Assembly: GCA_965230605.1 (NCBI GenBank)
Contig: CBDDLD010000004.1
Coordinates: 496,001 to 560,000, forward strand
Source of the DNA: CBDDLD01 sp965230605
Lineage (GTDB): Bacteria > Bacteroidota > Bacteroidia > Flavobacteriales > Flavobacteriaceae
Direction of reading: 5' to 3'
Length of the DNA: 64,000 bases
The position numbers and the translations under genes are program-made. A model generated the notes under the pieces. That model made no database searches. It worked only from the letters and a program-made list of their open reading frames with translations, and had not been told where the DNA came from. Of this stretch, positions 51,175 to 59,905 are shown one piece after another. The number at the start of each line of letters is the position of its first letter. The stretch's first letter is position 1.

Positions 51175-51906
51175 ATGAATCTTATTATTGATGTCGGAAA
51201 TACCTTTGTAAAGTTTGCCATTTTTGACCGTTCAAAATTGCGCTATAAGGATAGTTTTAAACTGGCTGATTTTATATCAGAATATGAGTCTTTGAAGGTT
51301 AAATTTCCTGAGATTACATCGGCAATTATATCCTCTGTCGGTAGATTAAAGAAGACACATGTTAAGGTAGTCGCAAAAGATTTTGATCTTATTGAACTCG
51401 ATTCAAATACTAAACTGCCCTATAAAAATAAGTATAAGACACCCAAGACTTTAGGTGTCGACCGCATAGCTCTAGTGAGTGCCTCTGTAGAACAATTCCC
51501 CGACAGAAATGTGCTGATTATTGATGCAGGCACCTGCATTACCTATGACTTTATTACATCAAAAAATAACTATCTTGGAGGTGCGATATCTCCGGGAGTA
51601 AGATTGAGATATCAATCGCTACATAATTTAACGGCAAATTTACCGTTATTAGACACTAGCCATCCAAATGACATAATTGGAGACACCACAGAAACGGCTA
51701 TACACTCTGGTGTTATCTTTGGGATAATCAAAGAAATTGATGGGGTTATTGATGAATATCTTCAAAAATACCCAGATTTAACAGTTATTTTAACAGGAGG
51801 GGACGCCAATTTCTTGTCAAACCAATTAAAAAATAGCATATTTGCCAACTCGAATTTTCTTCTTGAAGGTTTGAATTTTATTTTAGAATATAACGCAAAG
51901 GAATGA
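51175..51906 (+). CDS. coaX: Type III pantothenate kinase
   Basis: 243 aa, normal length. First step of coenzyme A synthesis from pantothenate. ASKHA-fold blocks: NLIIDVGNTFVKFAIFD, TLGVDRIALVSA, IIDAGTCITYDFI and GGAISPGVRLRYQSLHNLTA. CoaX is not feedback-inhibited by CoA and needs a monovalent cation. Overlaps the next gene by four bases, the start of an envelope operon, an arrangement I recall in other flavobacteria. Confidence 0.95.
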   Translation: MNLIIDVGNTFVKFAIFDRSKLRYKDSFKLADFISEYESLKVKFPEITSAIISSVGRLKKTHVKVVAKDFDLIELDSNTKLPYKNKYKTPKTLGVDRIALVSASVEQFPDRNVLIIDAGTCITYDFITSKNNYLGGAISPGVRLRYQSLHNLTANLPLLDTSHPNDIIGDTTETAIHSGVIFGIIKEIDGVIDEYLQKYPDLTVILTGGDANFLSNQLKNSIFANSNFLLEGLNFILEYNAKE

Positions 51907-53219
51907 TAAAACGATTAGTTGTAATTGTTATTGCAATTATAAGTTGCCAATCTTACGCTCAGGAAGGTACGGCCTCTCCGTACTCTTTTTATGGAATAGG
52001 AAGCCTAAGATTTAAGGGAACGGTGGAGAATAGAAGTATGGGTGGATTGAGTGTATATATTGATAGTGTACATGTCAATTTAAGAAACCCTGCCTCTTAT
52101 GTTGGAAAGAATTTAGAAGGAATTCCTTTTGATAGTGAAAGTCGCCCGGTAAAGTATACGGTTGCCGGAAGTCACACCAGCTTAAAATTGAGTAATGGTT
52201 CTGCAAGCGAAAATGCCAATTCATCAACATTTGATTATTTCGCTGTTTCTATTCCAATGGGGAGATTTGGAGCAGGGTTAGGAGCACTACCTTTTACTTC
52301 AGTAGGATATCGATTAGAAGATATTACCAGTGATGGCGATATTGAAAACAGATACCGAGGAGAAGGTGGATTAAACAAAGTGTTTGCCGGATTAGGCTAT
52401 CAAATTACCGATAAATTAGGTGTCGGTGTTGATGTGAATTATAACTTTGGTAACATTCAAAATAGTGCTATAGCATTTTTATATGATAGTGAGGGTAACT
52501 TGTTGCAATTTCAGACAAGAGAAAATAACCGTTCAGACCTTAGTGGGTTAAGTTTTAATATTGGCCTATCCTATAAAACAATGATTTCAGATAAGTTAGA
52601 ATTATCTGCGACAACTACATACTCACCAGAGAGTAGCTTAAGCTCTCAAAATGAGCGTTCACTGTCTACCATAACGATTAATTCGTTTACAGGACAAGAA
52701 TTTGAAATCAATACCATTGAAGCCGATTTGGCTGCAGATAATCTTCAAGAGACTGATCTTACGTTACCATCAAGATGGACTATTGGAGCAGGTATTGGAG
52801 AGCCAAGACACTGGTTTGTTGGTGCAGAATACACATATACTAATACAAGTTCATTTGACAACCCTATTTTCGATATTAGCAACTCTACTTTCGAAAATGC
52901 TTCAGGGATCGCCGTGGGAGGATTTTATATTCCTAATCACAATTCATTTTCTAAGTATTTTAACCGTGTTGTATACCGTGCAGGATTCAGATATGAAGGG
53001 ACAGGATTAAATATTAATAATGAGTCTATAAATGAGTTTGGCATATCTTTTGGAGTTGGATTACCGTTAGGCGGTCTTTTTGCTAACAATGTTAATATAG
53101 GGTTTGAGTATGGACAGCGCGGTACAACTAACCAAAACTTAATAAAGGAAGACTTTTTTAGCCTAAATTTTAGTCTATCTTTGAACGATAGATGGTTTAA
53201 GAAAAGAAAATATAACTAA
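51903..53219 (+). CDS. Outer-membrane beta-barrel protein (FadL/OmpP1-like)
   Basis: 438 aa. Signal peptide (AIISCQSYAQ), then barrel strands with an early SPYSFYGIGSLRFKGTVENR and GLSVYIDSVHVNLRNPASY segment, resembling flavobacterial OMPs in the FadL/transport-protein group. Ends in aromatic-rich FSLSLNDRWF. Substrate not known. Cotranscribed with coaX (four-base overlap) and a TPR protein (16-base gap). Confidence 0.8.
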   Translation: MIKRLVVIVIAIISCQSYAQEGTASPYSFYGIGSLRFKGTVENRSMGGLSVYIDSVHVNLRNPASYVGKNLEGIPFDSESRPVKYTVAGSHTSLKLSNGSASENANSSTFDYFAVSIPMGRFGAGLGALPFTSVGYRLEDITSDGDIENRYRGEGGLNKVFAGLGYQITDKLGVGVDVNYNFGNIQNSAIAFLYDSEGNLLQFQTRENNRSDLSGLSFNIGLSYKTMISDKLELSATTTYSPESSLSSQNERSLSTITINSFTGQEFEINTIEADLAADNLQETDLTLPSRWTIGAGIGEPRHWFVGAEYTYTNTSSFDNPIFDISNSTFENASGIAVGGFYIPNHNSFSKYFNRVVYRAGFRYEGTGLNINNESINEFGISFGVGLPLGGLFANNVNIGFEYGQRGTTNQNLIKEDFFSLNFSLSLNDRWFKKRKYN

Positions 53220-53235
53220 CAAAATTATTAAAAAG

Positions 53236-54615
53236 ATGAAGACGAGAATTACATTATTACTGCTTGCTTTATTTGTGAGTTTCAATATGAGTTCGCAGCA
53301 GGATGAAGAATGTTTGAATAACCTATCAATTTTTGATAGTTATGCTAAGAACAAAAAGTATGATGATGCATATGAACCATGGATGATTGTAAGAAATAAG
53401 TGTCCTAAGTTTAATAGAGCAATTTATGTGAGAGGAGAGAAAATTTTAGAGCATAAGATCAAGAATAGTAGTGGAGCGGAACAAGTTGCTTTTATCAACG
53501 ACTTAATTAAGCTTAAAGGAGAATATAACCAATACTATGCTAGTAAATATGCCACAGGTAAAATGTTATCTGAGCAAGCACAGTTAAGTTATAAATATCG
53601 TAAAGAACTAGGCAAGTCAGATGGTGATCTTTACAATATGTTTGATAAGGCGTTTACAACTGACCTTAAGAACTTTAAAAGTGCACAAGGGCTATACACG
53701 TATTTCTCATTAATGGTAGACCTGTTTGATGCCGGAAACAAGCAAGCTCAAGAAATGTTTGATAAGTATGATGATGTTTCTGATAAGATTGAAAACGAAA
53801 TAAAAAATGCATCTGAAAACTTAAACAAGCTTTCTGCTAAGGAAGAAGCTGGTCAAGCTTTAAGTAAGAAAGAAGGTCAGTATAAGAAATTCTATAGCCA
53901 AACTTTAGAAGCTTTTGATAAAGTATCTGGAAGTATGGATAAGAAATTAGGAGACAGAGCAAATTGTGAAGTTCTAATTCCATTATATCAAAAAGATTTC
54001 GAAGAGTTTAAAAATGATGCAGTATGGTTACAACGTGCCATGAACAGAATGTATGCTAAAGAGTGCACAGATGATCCAATGTTCGTTAAAATTGTACAAC
54101 AAAAGAATACAATTGAGCCTAATGCATCTACAGCATATTATTTAGGAATCTTAAAAGATAAAGAAGGGAACTCTTCTGAAGCTGAAAAATTCTATAAGCA
54201 ATCTATAGATTTAGAAACAGATGCGTTAAAAAAGGCGAAATTAAACAAGCGTCTTGGCGAAAAGTACTATAAGAAGGGTAGCTATGGTAAAGCAAGATCA
54301 TACTATAGAGAGGCTTTAAAGTTAAACCCTGCTGATGGAAGCCCACACTTAAGAATTGCAGCAATGTATGCTAAAAGTGCCAATAGCTGTGGAGATACTA
54401 ACTTTAATAAAAGAGCAGTATTCTGGTTAGCTGCCGGTGAAGCTAGAAAAGCTGGAAGAGTAGATCCAAGATTAAAGAAAGCAGCATCACAAACTGCGGC
54501 AAACTATTTAGCTAAGGCACCAACAAAAAGTGAAATATTCTCTAAAGGGAATAAAGGCGAAACCATTAGAATTGGTTGTTGGATAGGTGCTTCGGTAACT
54601 GTGCCAAGTAATTAA
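53236..54615 (+). CDS. Exported tetratricopeptide-repeat protein
   Basis: 459 aa. Signal peptide (LLLALFVSFNMSSQ). Two TPR regions, about 30-75 and 285-375, the latter with AYYLGILKDKEGNSSEAEKF and GSYGKARSYYREALKLNP. Lys-rich helical middle. Periplasmic scaffold, perhaps for outer-membrane assembly given that an OMP and LptC flank it. 16 bases behind the OMP gene, two before lptC. Confidence 0.85.
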   Translation: MKTRITLLLLALFVSFNMSSQQDEECLNNLSIFDSYAKNKKYDDAYEPWMIVRNKCPKFNRAIYVRGEKILEHKIKNSSGAEQVAFINDLIKLKGEYNQYYASKYATGKMLSEQAQLSYKYRKELGKSDGDLYNMFDKAFTTDLKNFKSAQGLYTYFSLMVDLFDAGNKQAQEMFDKYDDVSDKIENEIKNASENLNKLSAKEEAGQALSKKEGQYKKFYSQTLEAFDKVSGSMDKKLGDRANCEVLIPLYQKDFEEFKNDAVWLQRAMNRMYAKECTDDPMFVKIVQQKNTIEPNASTAYYLGILKDKEGNSSEAEKFYKQSIDLETDALKKAKLNKRLGEKYYKKGSYGKARSYYREALKLNPADGSPHLRIAAMYAKSANSCGDTNFNKRAVFWLAAGEARKAGRVDPRLKKAASQTAANYLAKAPTKSEIFSKGNKGETIRIGCWIGASVTVPSN

Positions 54616-54617
54616 TA

Positions 54618-55169
54618 ATGACAAACAAAAAACATACAAAACTATACTTAGTCACAGCCTTTGCTGTGACTTTGTTTTTTGGATGTAAAAATAACTTTGA
54701 TGAGGTTCAGAAAATTGGGGTTTTACAAAACGCCCCTGCTGGAGAAGCCTATAATATAGACCTAAAGTATACAGATTCTATGCATTTGGTCGCCAATCTT
54801 ATTAGCCCAAAGATGCTAGACTATTCTAACCGATCATTCGGATTTTCTGAATTCCCTGAAGGTATTGAGCTTACGATTTATGATGATGACAATAATCAGA
54901 GTAAAATCTTCTCAGATTATGCCATTTATTATGCGAGTACTAAGCTAATAGACCTTAGGGGAAATGTGATTTTGGCAACCCACCAAAAAGATACCCTATA
55001 CACAGATCAACTGTATTATGACGAAAAAAAAGAATGGGTATTTACTAATCATGCGTTTAGATTAAGATCTACGACTAGAGACATTAAAGGTCGTGGGTTT
55101 GATTCGGATAAGAATTTTAAAAGTTACGAGTTGCTAGAAATGGGTGGTGACTTTGATATGAAGAATTAA
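54618..55169 (+). CDS. lptC: LPS export protein LptC-like lipoprotein
   Basis: 183 aa. Lipoprotein signal MTNKKHTKLYLVTAFAVTLFFGC-type end (Cys 23). The rest is the beta-jellyroll of LptC: GIELTIYDDDNNQSKIFSDY, AIYYASTKLIDLRGNVIL and YTDQLYYDEKKEWVFT. Links the LptB2FG exporter to the periplasmic LptA bridge; in Bacteroidota it often is a lipoprotein. Two bases after the TPR gene. Other lpt genes are outside the window. Confidence 0.88.
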   Translation: MTNKKHTKLYLVTAFAVTLFFGCKNNFDEVQKIGVLQNAPAGEAYNIDLKYTDSMHLVANLISPKMLDYSNRSFGFSEFPEGIELTIYDDDNNQSKIFSDYAIYYASTKLIDLRGNVILATHQKDTLYTDQLYYDEKKEWVFTNHAFRLRSTTRDIKGRGFDSDKNFKSYELLEMGGDFDMKN

Positions 55170-55170
55170 T

Positions 55171-55178
55171 TATCTTTG
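55171..55178 (+). promoter_or_regulatory. Candidate -7 element (TATCTTTG)
   Basis: Exact TAnnTTTG match just after the lptC stop and 26 bases before the next ATG. A TTTG at 55152-55155 is only 15 bases upstream, shorter than the usual 19. Confidence 0.35.
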
Positions 55179-55204
55179 TTTTAATTACTATCTAGAACAA
55201 TCGT

Positions 55205-55396
55205 ATGAAACTATTACAATTCTTTCAGTATGCGTATATAATCTTCGCTATCTTATTTGTTTATGATGCCATTTCAAAATGGTCAACAGAGCGTAATAGA
55301 GCATACATTTCGCTATTCTTAGCAGCAGTAGCTGTTTTTATGTTTTTCTTCCGTAGGCGTTTCCGAAAGAAATTTGAAGAGAGAAATAAACAATAG
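55205..55396 (+). CDS. Small two-helix membrane protein
   Basis: 63 aa. Two hydrophobic helices (about 5-22 and 33-50) and a basic C-terminal tail (FRRRFRKKFEERNKQ). No family name I can give with certainty. Placed three bases before the CorC/HlyC gene and just after lptC, a small gene easily missed. Possibly a membrane accessory subunit. Coding supported by context and clean composition. Confidence 0.75.
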   Translation: MKLLQFFQYAYIIFAILFVYDAISKWSTERNRAYISLFLAAVAVFMFFFRRRFRKKFEERNKQ

Positions 55397-55399
55397 ACA

Positions 55400-56689
55400 A
55401 TGACCGTCGACATTCTAATTATTGTTGTTTCCTTATTGTTATCGGCATTTTTTTCAGGAATGGAAATTGCCTATGTATCGTCCAATAAAATATTTATAGA
55501 GCTCGAAAAAAAGCAAGGGGACTTCTTAGGGAATATTTTAGGCAAACTAACAGCAAAACCATCAAAGTTTATAGCCACCATGCTAATAGGTAATAATATT
55601 GCCTTGGTGATCTATGGTTTTAAAATGGGAGACCTTCTCATCAATTGGTTTCATTCTTTGTTACCAACAGAATATACCTTCTTAAACTATTTGCTCACAG
55701 ACCTGCAGTTGCTTTCGCAAACCATAATATCTACATTAATCATTCTTGTGACCGCTGAGTTTTTACCCAAAGTGTTTTTTCAGATCTATTCCAATACCTT
55801 ACTGAAGCTTTTTGCTTTGCCAACCTATATATTCTATATTGTATTTTGGCTTATCTCAGACTTTGTGATCTGGATTTCAGATGCTATTCTCAAAACGTTT
55901 TTTAAAACTGAAGGCGATAATGTAGAACTGGCATTAACAAAAGTGGAATTGGGGAATTATATCAGTGAACAAATGGAGGCAGTGGAGGCTCATGAGGACG
56001 TTGATAGTGAAATACAAATATTTCAAAACGCACTCGAATTTTCAGAAGTAAAGGCAAGAGAAGTTATGGTGCCTCGTACAGAAATTACGGCCATAGATAT
56101 ATCTGACTCCGTTGAAAATTTAAGTCAGTTGTTTCTAGAGTCAGGGTTCACAAAGATTATTGTCTATAAAGATTCTATTGATGATATTTTAGGTTATGTA
56201 CATTCCTTTGAGCTATTTAAAAAACCGAAAACGATCAAGTCAATCCTCATACCTATAGGCTATGTGCCTGAAACCATATTAGTTAAAGATGTACTTAATA
56301 TCTTAACCAAGAAAAGACGTAGTATGGCTGTAGTTATTGATGAATATGGAGGGACGTCTGGGATTATGACTGTAGAAGATATTATTGAAGAACTATTTGG
56401 CGAAATTGAGGATGAACACGATAGTGTAGAATTAATTGAAGAACAACTTTCGGAAGATACGTTTAAGTTTTCTGCTAGGCATAAAGTAGACTATCTTAAT
56501 GAAACTTATAAACTTAATTTACCGGAGGGTGATCAGTATGAAACTTTAGGCGGACTCATTGTTAACGAAACGGAAGAAATCCCTAAACTTAACGATGATG
56601 TTTTCATCGATAATTTCCAGTTTACCATTACAGAAGTCTCTTCCACAAAAATCGATACGGTTCACCTGAAGATATTAGAGCAAGAATAA
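55400..56689 (+). CDS. Hemolysin C/CorC-family protein (DUF21, CBS pair, CorC domain)
   Basis: 429 aa. DUF21 membrane domain with four helices (about 1-180), CBS pair (about 205-320; REVMVPRTEITAIDI and AVVIDEYGGTSGIMTVEDII) and a CorC/HlyC C-terminal domain (about 340-429). These are Mg2+/Co2+ efflux or transporter-associated proteins, CNNM-like. GldE of gliding motility is a relative, but the gldD/ssb neighbours are missing here. Inner membrane. Confidence 0.92.
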   Translation: MTVDILIIVVSLLLSAFFSGMEIAYVSSNKIFIELEKKQGDFLGNILGKLTAKPSKFIATMLIGNNIALVIYGFKMGDLLINWFHSLLPTEYTFLNYLLTDLQLLSQTIISTLIILVTAEFLPKVFFQIYSNTLLKLFALPTYIFYIVFWLISDFVIWISDAILKTFFKTEGDNVELALTKVELGNYISEQMEAVEAHEDVDSEIQIFQNALEFSEVKAREVMVPRTEITAIDISDSVENLSQLFLESGFTKIIVYKDSIDDILGYVHSFELFKKPKTIKSILIPIGYVPETILVKDVLNILTKKRRSMAVVIDEYGGTSGIMTVEDIIEELFGEIEDEHDSVELIEEQLSEDTFKFSARHKVDYLNETYKLNLPEGDQYETLGGLIVNETEEIPKLNDDVFIDNFQFTITEVSSTKIDTVHLKILEQE

Positions 56690-56699
56690 TTGCTTAAAG

Positions 56700-56737
56700 T
56701 CCTATAAAAACTGTTATTCTGCTTTTATTTTATAGGA
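56700..56737. repeat. 10-bp inverted repeat between the CorC and foldase genes
   Basis: TCCTATAAAA at 56700-56709 and its complement at 56728-56737, 18-base loop. No T-run on the plus strand, so not a standard terminator. Repeats this size in AT-rich DNA arise by chance, so weight is low. Confidence 0.3.
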
Positions 56738-56785
56738 TAAAATGCTATTTTCGCACACTTATTTTAAACAAACGAAAACGAAAAA

Positions 56786-58936
56786 ATGGCAGTTTTAAAT
56801 AAAATTAGACAACGTTCATTATTCTTGATTTTAGTAATCGCTCTAGCATTATTTTCTTTTGTATTAGCAGATCTTTTCAAGAATACTGACTCGTTAACAG
56901 GAGGTTCTCAAGATGTTGTTGCTACGGTGAACGGAGAGGATATAATGCGAGATGATTTTGTAAGACGTGTAGAAAATCTTAAAAATAGATTAGGACCAAA
57001 TACTACAATTACTCAAGTCAGAAATAATGTATACAATCAAGAGTTAAGAAGAATCATTATGGCTAGTGAGTATGAAGAGTTAGGCCTTTCAGTAGAAAGA
57101 GATCAAATGCGCGATCTACTTAAGACGAGCTTTTCATCATATCCTGAGTTTCAAAGCGAAGACAGTATTTTTGATGTCAATAGAATGAATGCGTTTATTG
57201 CTAACCTCAAAGATATTCAACCAGAAAGAGCAATTCTTGGTGGGTTTCAAATAAATTATGGAGAATGGACAAATAATGAGCAATCAATTGCGTCTAATGC
57301 TATTCAGCAATCGTATTATAACTTAATCAGAGCGGGAATCAATACCACTGTTAATGAAGCAGAAGCAGAATATTTAGCGGATGCCAAGACTGTAGATATC
57401 AAATACGTTCAAATTCCTTACACCTCTATTAATGATAGTCTGATAGAAGTTACTAAGTCGGATATCAAGGCTTATATGGAAGCGCATAAAGAAGAATATA
57501 CTGTAGATGCATCAAGAGAAGTTATTTATGTAGAGTTTAGAGAAGATGCGTCTCCTGAAGATGAACAAGCGATTCAAAACGAATTGATCAAATTAAAAGA
57601 GGATAAGATAGAGTACAACAACATTTCTAAACTTAATGACACCTTATTAGGCTTTAATAATTCGGACGATGTTGAGGAGTTTTTAGCAATAAACTCAGAT
57701 ATCAAGTACAATGATAATTTCCTTAGAGGTCTTGAGTTACCGGCACAATTTAAGGACAGTATTTTAAATACAGCAGTTAATCAGTACTACGGGCCATATA
57801 AAGATGGGGAGTACTACAAACTCACCAAAGTTTTAGAAACAAAAGATTTAGCAGACTCCGCTAAAGTGCGTCATATCTTAATTCCTCATGTTGGAGCAAC
57901 AAGAGTAGATCCTTTGGAAACTAGAACTATTGATGAAGCTAAAGCGGAAGCAGATAGTATTTTCAATGTGTTAAAGTCAAATCGTTCTAAGTTTGTAGAC
58001 TTACTAGATTTATCGTCTGATAAAGTGACTAATGAGCAAGATGGTGTACTAGAGTTTGCGTACAATTCATCATTTGCTCCGGAGTTTAAAAAGTTCTCTT
58101 TTGAAAACGAAGTGGGAGATATGGAAGTTGTTCAAACCGCTTTCGGATTCCACATTATAGAGATATTAGACCTTAAGAATTTTAACCCAAGTGTTAAAGT
58201 AGCTACTCTGGCGAGAAAGATAGATGCTTCTGAAGTTACTATAGATAAAGTTTACAATGAAGTGTCTAAGTTTGAGTTAGCTCTAGAGAATGGAGATTTC
58301 CAAGAATTAGCTAAAGAATATAACAAAGTAGTTAAACCAATAACATTTAATGAGCTAGATGAAAATATTCCAGGTTTAGGAAGTCAGAGGCAAATTGTAA
58401 AATGGTCTTTTGAAGAGGATACAAAGGAAGGTGATTATGAGCGTTTCAATGTAGCTGGTGTTGGTTTTGTTATAGCTAAAGTGGTTAAAGTAAACAAAGA
58501 AGGGTTAATGGATGTAGATAATGCTACAACACCTGTTTTAGCGGAAGTGCGTAAAGAGAAGAAAGCTGAGATGATACGTGCAAAAATTACAGCATCTACT
58601 GTAGATGAAATTGCTAAAAATCAAGGGCAATCTACACGTACAGCAGCGGCGATTACCATTAACAATACAACATTATCTGGTGCAGGTGTTGAGCCAACAG
58701 TTGTTGGTGCAGCATTTGGATTACCTGAAGGAGCTACATCAAAGCCAATTGATGGAAGTCGTGGTGTATACGTAATCGAAGTAACAAAAGTTAACGATGC
58801 AACTGGATTAGATAACTATGCAGCCATCATCAATAGGTTAAATGCAACGAAGAGAAACGCAGTACAAGCTAGAGTGTATTCAGCATTAGAAGCTGCTGCT
58901 GATATTAGCGACAATAGAGCAAAAACGGTATACTAA
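56786..58936 (+). CDS. PpiD/SurA-like peptidylprolyl isomerase, membrane-anchored
   Basis: 716 aa. N-terminal anchor helix about 12-31 (RSLFLILVIALALFSFVLAD), SurA_N-type chaperone region (VATVNGEDIMRDDFVRRVEN), a PpiC rotamase domain about 355-470 starting at KVRHILIP (H363) and ending GFHIIEI, and a degenerate second one towards the C-terminus. PpiD-type foldases act on outer-membrane proteins in the periplasm. Position next to OMP and LptC genes fits. Followed by a strong terminator. Confidence 0.9.
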   Translation: MAVLNKIRQRSLFLILVIALALFSFVLADLFKNTDSLTGGSQDVVATVNGEDIMRDDFVRRVENLKNRLGPNTTITQVRNNVYNQELRRIIMASEYEELGLSVERDQMRDLLKTSFSSYPEFQSEDSIFDVNRMNAFIANLKDIQPERAILGGFQINYGEWTNNEQSIASNAIQQSYYNLIRAGINTTVNEAEAEYLADAKTVDIKYVQIPYTSINDSLIEVTKSDIKAYMEAHKEEYTVDASREVIYVEFREDASPEDEQAIQNELIKLKEDKIEYNNISKLNDTLLGFNNSDDVEEFLAINSDIKYNDNFLRGLELPAQFKDSILNTAVNQYYGPYKDGEYYKLTKVLETKDLADSAKVRHILIPHVGATRVDPLETRTIDEAKAEADSIFNVLKSNRSKFVDLLDLSSDKVTNEQDGVLEFAYNSSFAPEFKKFSFENEVGDMEVVQTAFGFHIIEILDLKNFNPSVKVATLARKIDASEVTIDKVYNEVSKFELALENGDFQELAKEYNKVVKPITFNELDENIPGLGSQRQIVKWSFEEDTKEGDYERFNVAGVGFVIAKVVKVNKEGLMDVDNATTPVLAEVRKEKKAEMIRAKITASTVDEIAKNQGQSTRTAAAITINNTTLSGAGVEPTVVGAAFGLPEGATSKPIDGSRGVYVIEVTKVNDATGLDNYAAIINRLNATKRNAVQARVYSALEAAADISDNRAKTVY

Positions 58937-58960
58937 TACCTTACTACAATACATTTATAA

Positions 58961-58993
58961 AGAGGCTTTACAGATGATGTAGAGCCTTTTTTT
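58961..58993 (+). terminator. Intrinsic terminator after the foldase gene
   Basis: 10-bp stem (58963-58972 with 58978-58987, one G-U pair), 5-base loop GATGA and a run of seven T. It covers the stop codon side of the convergent GYDIA kinase gene, so it may serve both. Confidence 0.85.
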
Positions 58994-59903
58994 ATAATAC
59001 CATGTCAGTGTAGGGTATAATTGTGTTGAATCCGTGACGTTCAAAATACGTCGTAGGATCTGTAACAGAACTAACCAATACGAAATCACCTCCCCAGGCT
59101 CCCAGGCTCTTTATGCTACCTTTGAAATCTTTAAAGTATTGCTCTTTTACCGGAGGCATATGGATAATTGAAGAAATAATACGTTCATGACTTTGAATTA
59201 GAGTATTAAACTCCTCTAGCGATTCACAAGCTAAGATACCATCAGTTATGGCATTAATATCTTTGATTAGTGGTGCTTTAGAAGACGTATTTGACCTGTA
59301 GGTTGTAATACCATCTCTACTGTTTTGTTTTTTATTCAGATAAACAAAATAAAGATGCTCTTTAAAAGACGGGTAAAAATCAATAGCAGTTACGCTGCGT
59401 TTGTTTTCTTTTAAAGTATATAGAATCGGAGTGTGGTGCTGGGCACATGCGATGTCATAACCACTTCCTCCAAACGTAAGATTCAATAATTCATAGGGAT
59501 CTATCTTAGCCCATTCAGAAATGTTATTTATCAATGCTGAAGAAGAACCTAAGCCCCATAGCCTATTAAAATCTTGATGAGAATTTATCTTGAAACCTTG
59601 ATTTAGATTTAAAAAATCGGGATTTAATTGTCGAGCAGCATTAAAGATTTGAATCAAACGATCAGAAACAGCAAGATCTACTTTATCTATTGCAGTGATA
59701 TCAGACTCGTCTACAACAAAGTGATTAGAAAACCATATCTGTTTATATTCGTCATAGCTAGTCCAAGCGATAGTTTGATGCTTAGTTTTTTCAATAGTTA
59801 ATTCTTGACCAAACTTAGAAGGGACTGCTAAAGCCTTAGCGCCATCAAGAACCAGATATTCTGCTGTTAGTAGTAATTTTCCGTTGCTTCTGTATTGTTT
59901 CAT
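58992..59903 (-). CDS. GYDIA-family GHMP kinase
   Basis: 303 aa. Opening RSNGKLLLTAEYLVLDGAKA, phosphate loop RLWGLGSSSALINNI and the namesake GGSGYDIACAQHHTPILY. Family is specific to Bacteroidota and lies beside HMG-CoA reductase, so it is a good candidate for the missing phosphomevalonate kinase (or a second mevalonate kinase). Two bases after the reductase gene. Enzyme activity not shown to my knowledge. Confidence 0.88.
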   Translation of the reverse strand: MKQYRSNGKLLLTAEYLVLDGAKALAVPSKFGQELTIEKTKHQTIAWTSYDEYKQIWFSNHFVVDESDITAIDKVDLAVSDRLIQIFNAARQLNPDFLNLNQGFKINSHQDFNRLWGLGSSSALINNISEWAKIDPYELLNLTFGGSGYDIACAQHHTPILYTLKENKRSVTAIDFYPSFKEHLYFVYLNKKQNSRDGITTYRSNTSSKAPLIKDINAITDGILACESLEEFNTLIQSHERIISSIIHMPPVKEQYFKDFKGSIKSLGAWGGDFVLVSSVTDPTTYFERHGFNTIIPYTDMVL

Positions 59904-59905
59904 GC

